Part shown: positions 8,766 to 12,602 of the stretch, piece after piece | Layout of the letters: each line of letters begins with the position of its first letter | Position numbering within the stretch: position 1 is the stretch's first letter | Origin: Coriobacteriales bacterium | GTDB taxonomy: Bacteria; Actinomycetota; Coriobacteriia; Coriobacteriales; QAMH01 | Reading direction: 5' to 3' | Assembly (NCBI GenBank): GCA_024408695.1 | Contig: JAKSUU010000012.1 | Location: forward strand, 1-12,602 | DNA: 12,602 nucleotides | Program-made: the position numbers and the translations under genes | Notes under the pieces: model-generated | Seen by the model: the letters and a program-made list of their open reading frames with translations, nothing else | Database searches by the model: none | What the model was told of the DNA's origin: nothing

Positions 8766-9467
8766 TTACCATTCAATTATATCGGCAGATTCTGGGTTGT
8801 CGTTTAAAACAACATCAACAACCAAACCTTCTCTAATTTTAATTACACGATTCGCAATGCGCGCAAAAGCAGAATTATGGGTGATAATGACGACAGTCTT
8901 TTTTTGTTCCGTACAAGTTTGCTCTAAAAGCTTTAAGATAGCCTTACCAGTTTTATAATCTAGAGCACCTGTAGGCTCATCGCAGAGCAAAAGTTTTGGA
9001 TTTTTTGCAAGAGCTCTTGCTATAGCAACTCTTTGTTGTTCACCACCCGAAAGCTGAGATGGAAAATTATCTTTTCGATCTTGCAAGCTTACGTTTTTTA
9101 GAGCCTCGATTGCAGGCATGGGGTCATCGCAAATTTGAGATGCAAGTTCAACATTTTCTAAAGCTGTTAAATTTTGAACAAGATTATAAAACTGAAATAC
9201 AAAGCCAATATCAAAACGTCGATAATCTGTTAATTGCGCTTCATTAAACTTTGTAATATCTGTGCCATCAATTAAAATCGTGCCTGATGTAACGGTGTCC
9301 ATACCGCCAAGCATGTTGAGCAAAGTAGTTTTGCCAGAACCAGATGGGCCAACAATAACAACAAGTTCGCCTTCTTCTATCTTAAAATTAAAGCCGGCAG
9401 CAGCTGCGACCTCAACCTCGCCCATTTTATAAATCTTTTTTACATCTTTAAATTCGACAAGAGCCAT
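8766..9467 (-). CDS. ABC transporter ATP-binding protein, LolD/MacB class
   Basis: This 233-residue protein has the usual length for a stand-alone ATPase of this class. All nucleotide-binding motifs are intact: Walker A GPSGSGKT (40-47), Q-loop glutamine Q92 in FVFQFYNL, signature LSGGEQQ (139-145), Walker B LLLCDEP with catalytic E164, D-loop GALD (167-170) and switch H197 in ITHN. The sequence around Walker A and the FQFYNL Q-loop is characteristic of the MacB/LolD/YknY group that pairs with FtsX-type permeases. It probably forms a homodimer under the permease encoded next. GAGG lies 4 bases before ATG in a TAAGTGAGG context, supporting this start. The gene is the first of a two-gene operon preceded by a terminator and a -10 box. 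Confidence 0.93.
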   Translation of the reverse strand: MALVEFKDVKKIYKMGEVEVAAAAGFNFKIEEGELVVIVGPSGSGKTTLLNMLGGMDTVTSGTILIDGTDITKFNEAQLTDYRRFDIGFVFQFYNLVQNLTALENVELASQICDDPMPAIEALKNVSLQDRKDNFPSQLSGGEQQRVAIARALAKNPKLLLCDEPTGALDYKTGKAILKLLEQTCTEQKKTVVIITHNSAFARIANRVIKIREGLVVDVVLNDNPESADIIEW

Positions 9468-9515
9468 AATGCCTCACTTAAAAACAATTGCGTAAGCAAA
9501 TCTTTGATACTTTTA

Positions 9516-9521
9516 ATTATA
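9516..9521 (-). promoter_or_regulatory. Candidate -10 box for the ABC transporter operon
   Basis: A perfect TATAAT on the minus strand lies about 50 bases before the ATPase start, just past the T run of the rpmA terminator. No good -35 stands at 17 bases. The nearest match, TTGACG at 9541-9536, is only 14 bases away and lies in the terminator loop and stem. The call therefore rests on the -10 and its position. Confidence 0.35.
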
Positions 9522-9525
9522 GAAT

Positions 9526-9552
9526 AAAAAAGCCCCGTCAAAGCGGGGCTTT
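9526..9552 (-). terminator. Rho-independent terminator of the rplU-rpmA operon
   Basis: A perfect 9-base stem (9529-9537 pairs with 9544-9552; AAAGCCCCG/CGGGGCTTT) encloses a 6-base loop. On the minus strand it is followed by a run of six T (the last three bases of the stem and three beyond). It lies 22 bases past the rpmA stop. The + strand copy lacks a long T run, so it works best for minus-strand transcripts. Confidence 0.93.
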
Positions 9553-9574
9553 AAGCATACAAAAAATATTCAAA

Positions 9575-9820
9575 CTAAACTAGAACGTGAACTTTTCTTT
9601 TTTTGCCTCTTGTGTAACTTACAATGCCATCTTTAAGTGCAAATAATGTGTCGTCTTTGCCACGACCCACATTTTCACCTGGATGAAAATGCGTACCACG
9701 TTGGCGAACTAAAATTTCGCCAGTATGAACACTCTGACCAGCAAATCTTTTACAACCTAAACGCTGTGCATTTGAATCGCGTCCATTTCTTGATGAACCT
9801 AAACCTTTTTTATGTGCCAT
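9575..9820 (-). CDS. rpmA: 50S ribosomal protein bL27
   Basis: The 81-residue product is a small basic protein of the large ribosomal subunit whose N-terminus reaches toward the peptidyl-transferase centre. The sequence is typical across its length: [16 protein letters not shown] at the start, RLG.KRFAGQ, then [26 protein letters not shown]. The start is fixed by a perfect AAGGAGG site at 9828-9834, 7 bases upstream. The protein begins directly with MAHKKG and has no N-terminal leader of the kind cut off by Prp protease in Firmicutes and relatives. It lies 27 bases after rplU and is the last gene before a strong terminator. Confidence 0.97.
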   Translation of the reverse strand: MAHKKGLGSSRNGRDSNAQRLGCKRFAGQSVHTGEILVRQRGTHFHPGENVGRGKDDTLFALKDGIVSYTRGKKRKVHVLV

Positions 9821-9847
9821 GAGCTTACCTCCTTAAAAAATCTAAAA

Positions 9848-10414
9848 TTAGCCCTTATTGATAAGTTCAATAATTTCTGCTTTGCGTGCACCAGATGGAA
9901 TACTTATACCTTTTTCTTTTGCAAGGTCTTTAAGCTGAGCAACTGTAAGTTTGCTAATATCTTCAGATTTTGCTTCTTCTTTATTATCTGCAGCTTTATC
10001 TTCTTTTTTATCTGTTGTCTTAACATCTTTAGTTTCTTTAACTTCTGGTTTTTTAGTTTCTTCTTTGTCTTCTTCTTTTTTAGCAGGTTTTTTAATTTCA
10101 GCTTTTTTGCCTGCAATTTCATCAATAAGAATAGTTGTTAGCTGTTGTCTGTGGCCATTTTTCTTTTTATAGCGTTTACGTTTTTTGAACTTAAATACTA
10201 TAAGTTTTTCGCCCTTTGTTTGTTCAACAACAGTTGCTTTTACAGCAAGTTTTTCAAGCTCACTAGCATCTGTGATGACATTTTTGTCATCATTAATTAA
10301 TAATGTTTCTAGCGTAACGCTATCACCATCTTTAGCGTTTAACTTTTCAACATTTAATTTTTCACCAAGTTCAACTTTATATTGCTTTGAACCTGTTCTA
10401 ACTACTGCGTACAT
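9848..10414 (-). CDS. rplU: 50S ribosomal protein bL21 with C-terminal SAP/Rho_N-like extension
   Basis: Residues 1-103 are a complete bL21, an rRNA-binding protein of the large subunit: MYAVVRTGSKQYKV at the start and the family signature through KKRKRYKKKNGHRQQLT at about 77-93. Usual length is about 100-105 residues; this one has 188. Residues about 104-151 form a Lys/Glu/Asp-rich linker that is probably disordered. Residues about 152-188 (LTVAQLKDLAKEKGI ... GARKAEIIELI) match the pattern of a SAP or Rho N-terminal helix-extended-helix motif, known for nucleic-acid binding. The frame is continuous, so this is a fusion and not read-through. The start has an AAAGG site 7 bases upstream. It is followed by rpmA after 27 bases. 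Confidence 0.95.
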   Translation of the reverse strand: MYAVVRTGSKQYKVELGEKLNVEKLNAKDGDSVTLETLLINDDKNVITDASELEKLAVKATVVEQTKGEKLIVFKFKKRKRYKKKNGHRQQLTTILIDEIAGKKAEIKKPAKKEEDKEETKKPEVKETKDVKTTDKKEDKAADNKEEAKSEDISKLTVAQLKDLAKEKGISIPSGARKAEIIELINKG

Positions 10415-10463
10415 CGTAAGCCTTTCGTATCAAATTTTTGTGCTTTTACACATAGAACATATA

Positions 10464-10493
10464 ATTATAACAAAAAATAATATTAAGTTACAA
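10464..10493 (-). promoter_or_regulatory. Promoter of rplU-rpmA with extended -10
   Basis: On the minus strand TTGTAA (-35, 10493-10488) is followed after 18 bases by TATAAT (10469-10464). A TG one base before the -10 (10472-10471) makes it an extended -10. The predicted start, near 10457, gives a leader of about 43 bases. It lies in the only gap between the DUF2344 gene and rplU, which otherwise shows no terminator, so read-through from upstream is also likely. Confidence 0.55.
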
Positions 10494-10507
10494 ATAAAGA
10501 AAAAAAT

Positions 10508-11203
10508 TTAATCTGGCAATGCATCCAAAGAAACTCTATCAAGAGCTTTAACGCAATCGTAATAGTCTAAATGAGAACCCATCAAACTTATAATTTCTTT
10601 AATGTAAATGTCGGGGCGAAGACTTCCGTCGGCAAAACTTTGCGTTATAAAGGTAAGCACATCATTATTCTTTTCATTTAATATATATAAACGTTTAACA
10701 ATATGTTTATGCAAATCAACCTGCTTTGGTTTTTTATTTTTACGTTCAATATTAATAAAACCGACCTTATAAAGCTCATTTTCGGCCTTTAAAAAATCTT
10801 TAACATTACAATTTTGCAATACCAACTGCCAGGTGCTAAGAACAAATTTTTCATCGAGTGCCAAATCTTTTATATCAACATAAAAACAATCTATGATAGG
10901 CAACTGATCAAGAGCGCAAGCTTGCAGATTTTGTAAGGCTAAGTTTTCGTCTACATAGGATGTTAAAAACACATCAACAAATTCGGCTTGCGCCCCAACG
11001 CCAGTTGGAAGCGCTGAACAAAAACTGAGTTTCATATGCGGACTAAATCCACAACTTATATCAAAAGGCAAATTTGCTCGACGAATAACACGCTCAAGTG
11101 CTTGCACTGTTTCTTTATGAGATAAATATACCAACCGGCCAAGTATAGAAAACTTAATCCTGAGTCTAAAATTTGCCTGTATGTTTCTTAAATTTTCACT
11201 CAT
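10508..11203 (-). CDS. TIGR03936/DUF2344 family protein (partner of radical SAM protein)
   Basis: This 231-residue protein is recognised by its N-terminal half: RLRIKFSILGRLVYLSHKE, then ERVIRRANLPFDISCGFSPH, then ALPTGVGAQAEFVDV. These match the family pattern of a K-F/Y-G core, SH(L/K), R(R/A)A.LP...S.GF.PH and a G-S/A-E-F/Y-x-D strand. The family is encoded beside, or fused to, the TIGR03960 radical SAM protein in many bacteria; its biochemical role is not settled. It starts 7 bases after the stop of that gene with no clear ribosome binding site, so translational coupling is likely. The C-terminal half is less conserved and Lys-rich around residues 150-165. The core is well supported, the function is not. 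Confidence 0.88.
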   Translation of the reverse strand: MSENLRNIQANFRLRIKFSILGRLVYLSHKETVQALERVIRRANLPFDISCGFSPHMKLSFCSALPTGVGAQAEFVDVFLTSYVDENLALQNLQACALDQLPIIDCFYVDIKDLALDEKFVLSTWQLVLQNCNVKDFLKAENELYKVGFINIERKNKKPKQVDLHKHIVKRLYILNEKNNDVLTFITQSFADGSLRPDIYIKEIISLMGSHLDYYDCVKALDRVSLDALPD

Positions 11204-11210
11204 AAAATCA

Positions 11211-12602
11211 CTACAAGTTTGTTTTCACACGTTTACCTTTATCAATACACAGCTTGGCATTTAAATTTTGGCATGCACCGCAGTTAGTACAATTGTCAAA
11301 TGTACAATCCGCTGTAGTTAGACACTGTTGTGCCTTATAAAATTCATCTACTAAAAACTTTTTATCTAATGCACTGCTTATAAAATCCCAAGGTAATTCT
11401 TTTTCTATGTCATATGATGCATAGGCAAAATCACTAAGCAAAATATTACATTCTTTTTGAGCAGTTTCCCAGGCCTCAGCATTAAATTGATCGCTCCAGG
11501 CATCAAATCTTGCACCGTTTTTCCAAGCCTTATAAACAAGGTCAAACACGCTTTGGTCTGCACGCGCAATACAAGCTTCAATTAAGGATGTTCTATTTTC
11601 ATGATAGTGAAAATCAATGCGTTTGTCTTTAAAAGAATCTTTTAAAATATTAATTCTTCTTCTTGATTCATCTAAACTAATTTGGCCCAAATATTGAAAT
11701 GGAGTGGTTGGCTTTGGAATAAAAATAGCACAAGAAAGCGAAAGTCCAATGCCAGAACGCGTTTTTTTATCAAGTTTTTCATCGGCGTATTTTAAAATTT
11801 TATTACAAAGCTTGCCTATAGCTTCAACATCTTCATCTTGTTCAAAAGGAAGACCAATCATAAAATAAAGTTTAATTTTTTTCCAGCCACCGTTAAAGGC
11901 CGACAAACAAGCATCTAATATGTTTTGTTCGCTGAGCTGCTTGTTTATAACATCGCGCATCTTTTGAGAACCCGCCTCGGGGGCTAAGGTCATAGAACCT
12001 TTTTTTTGCCCTGCAATAAGACGTGCTAAAGAAATATCTAAAGAATCAACACGCTGTGAAGGAATAGAAACCTTTATTGCTCGATTTTTCAAAGCACAAT
12101 TTAACTGTCTTAAAATCTCTTCTATATTGCTGTGATCTGTTGACGACAAAGACATCAAAGACACTTCTTCATAACCACTTTTTGCAAGCCCCAAAAGTGT
12201 TTCTTTAATAATTGAATTGGCGCTTCGCTCACGCACAGGTCTATAAATACTGCCAGCCTGACAAAATCTACACCCCCTGCTACATCCCCTAATTATTTCA
12301 ATGCTTAAGCGATCTTGAACTGTTTCACAAAATGGAACGATAATATTGTCTAGGGCAGGTGTAGCATCAAAATCTTTTACAATACATTTTTGAATTGTTG
12401 TATTTAAGCGATACGAATTATCACTAGATTCTACCGATCCAGAAGAATTACAATAGTGAAATTTAGGAACATGCATTCCTTCGACCTTAGAAATTTCTTT
12501 TAAAATTTCATCGCGCGATACACCGGCTTTTTTTAGGCGATTGTGAAGTTGCGCAACTTTTAAATCTAATTCTTCACCTACCCCTATAAAAAAAGCATCA
12601 AG
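11211..12602 (-). CDS. TIGR03960-family radical SAM protein (5' end outside window)
   Basis: The frame is open to the right edge, giving 463 visible residues of a family of about 600. The ATG at 12476 is internal: the 42 codons before it (DAFFIGVGEE..., ...RDEILKEISKVEG) fit the family's end of the B12-binding-like N-terminal domain and the helix before the GMHVP motif. The radical SAM cluster CSRGCRFC (visible residues 107-114) gives CxxxCxxC for a 4Fe-4S cluster. A glycine-rich LMSLSSTDHSN segment and a LAPEAGSQKMRDVINK segment follow, both typical of the AdoMet-binding barrel. The C-terminus carries a second Cys cluster (C.F.NCTNCGACQ), suggesting another Fe-S or metal site. No enzymatic reaction is established for the family that I can name. 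The adjacent DUF2344 gene is its usual partner. Confidence 0.9.
   Translation of the reverse strand, partial: LDAFFIGVGEELDLKVAQLHNRLKKAGVSRDEILKEISKVEGMHVPKFHYCNSSGSVESSDNSYRLNTTIQKCIVKDFDATPALDNIIVPFCETVQDRLSIEIIRGCSRGCRFCQAGSIYRPVRERSANSIIKETLLGLAKSGYEEVSLMSLSSTDHSNIEEILRQLNCALKNRAIKVSIPSQRVDSLDISLARLIAGQKKGSMTLAPEAGSQKMRDVINKQLSEQNILDACLSAFNGGWKKIKLYFMIGLPFEQDEDVEAIGKLCNKILKYADEKLDKKTRSGIGLSLSCAIFIPKPTTPFQYLGQISLDESRRRINILKDSFKDKRIDFHYHENRTSLIEACIARADQSVFDLVYKAWKNGARFDAWSDQFNAEAWETAQKECNILLSDFAYASYDIEKELPWDFISSALDKKFLVDEFYKAQQCLTTADCTFDNCTNCGACQNLNAKLCIDKGKRVKTNL

Noticed and set aside
9951..10172. Overlapping ORFs on both strands inside rplU
   Set aside because: The Lys/Glu-rich linker of bL21 gives low-complexity open frames in all directions; bL21 itself explains the region.
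10415..10457. Possible L21 leader RNA regulating rplU
   Set aside because: The predicted leader is only about 43 bases, AT-rich, and shows no convincing stem or alternative terminator.
11211..12476. Radical SAM gene starting at the ATG at 12476
   Set aside because: The frame stays open to the window edge, and the 42 preceding codons encode conserved family sequence, so this ATG is internal.

Overview
This is an AT-rich bacterial window in which every supportable gene lies on the minus strand, so transcription runs from high to low coordinates. The best guess is an AT-rich, host-associated member of the Coriobacteriia (Actinomycetota). The reasons are a surface protein joining cell-wall-binding repeats (CW_binding_2) to BspA-type repeats, a ribosomal protein bL21 with a long charged tail ending in a SAP/Rho_N-like helix pair, and a bL27 that begins directly at MAHKKG without the cleavable leader typical of Firmicutes. 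This assignment is inference; a clostridial relative is the main alternative.

Region 1 (12602 to 9575) is a conserved housekeeping block. It holds a radical SAM protein of the TIGR03960 type (5' end cut by the window), a TIGR03936/DUF2344 protein 7 bases later, then rplU (bL21) and rpmA (bL27). An extended -10 promoter lies in the gap before rplU, and a strong intrinsic terminator follows rpmA.

Region 2 (9521 to 5628) is a two-gene ABC transporter operon: a LolD/MacB-class ATPase and a 1039-residue FtsX-type permease with a large extracytoplasmic coiled coil. A TATAAT box lies directly beside the terminator that closes region 1.

Region 3 (5437 to the left edge) is one very long gene for a secreted surface protein that runs off the window at base 1. 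At least 1790 residues are visible: a signal peptide, three CW_binding_2 repeats, Ig-like segments, then two large homologous modules. Each module is a Listeria-Bacteroides-type (Flg_new) repeat followed by a DUF285/BspA-type block. A six-fold Thr-Pro stretch, encoded by a hexanucleotide repeat, interrupts the second module. The last visible residues look like the beginning of a third module.

The genes do not form one obvious pathway. The housekeeping block serves translation and probably RNA-related functions. The transporter and the surface protein are envelope functions that are adjacent but appear to be separate transcription units. I do not see a defence system, CRISPR array, tRNA, rRNA, insertion sequence or prophage. 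The most notable items are the modular duplication in the surface protein and the SAP-like tail on bL21.
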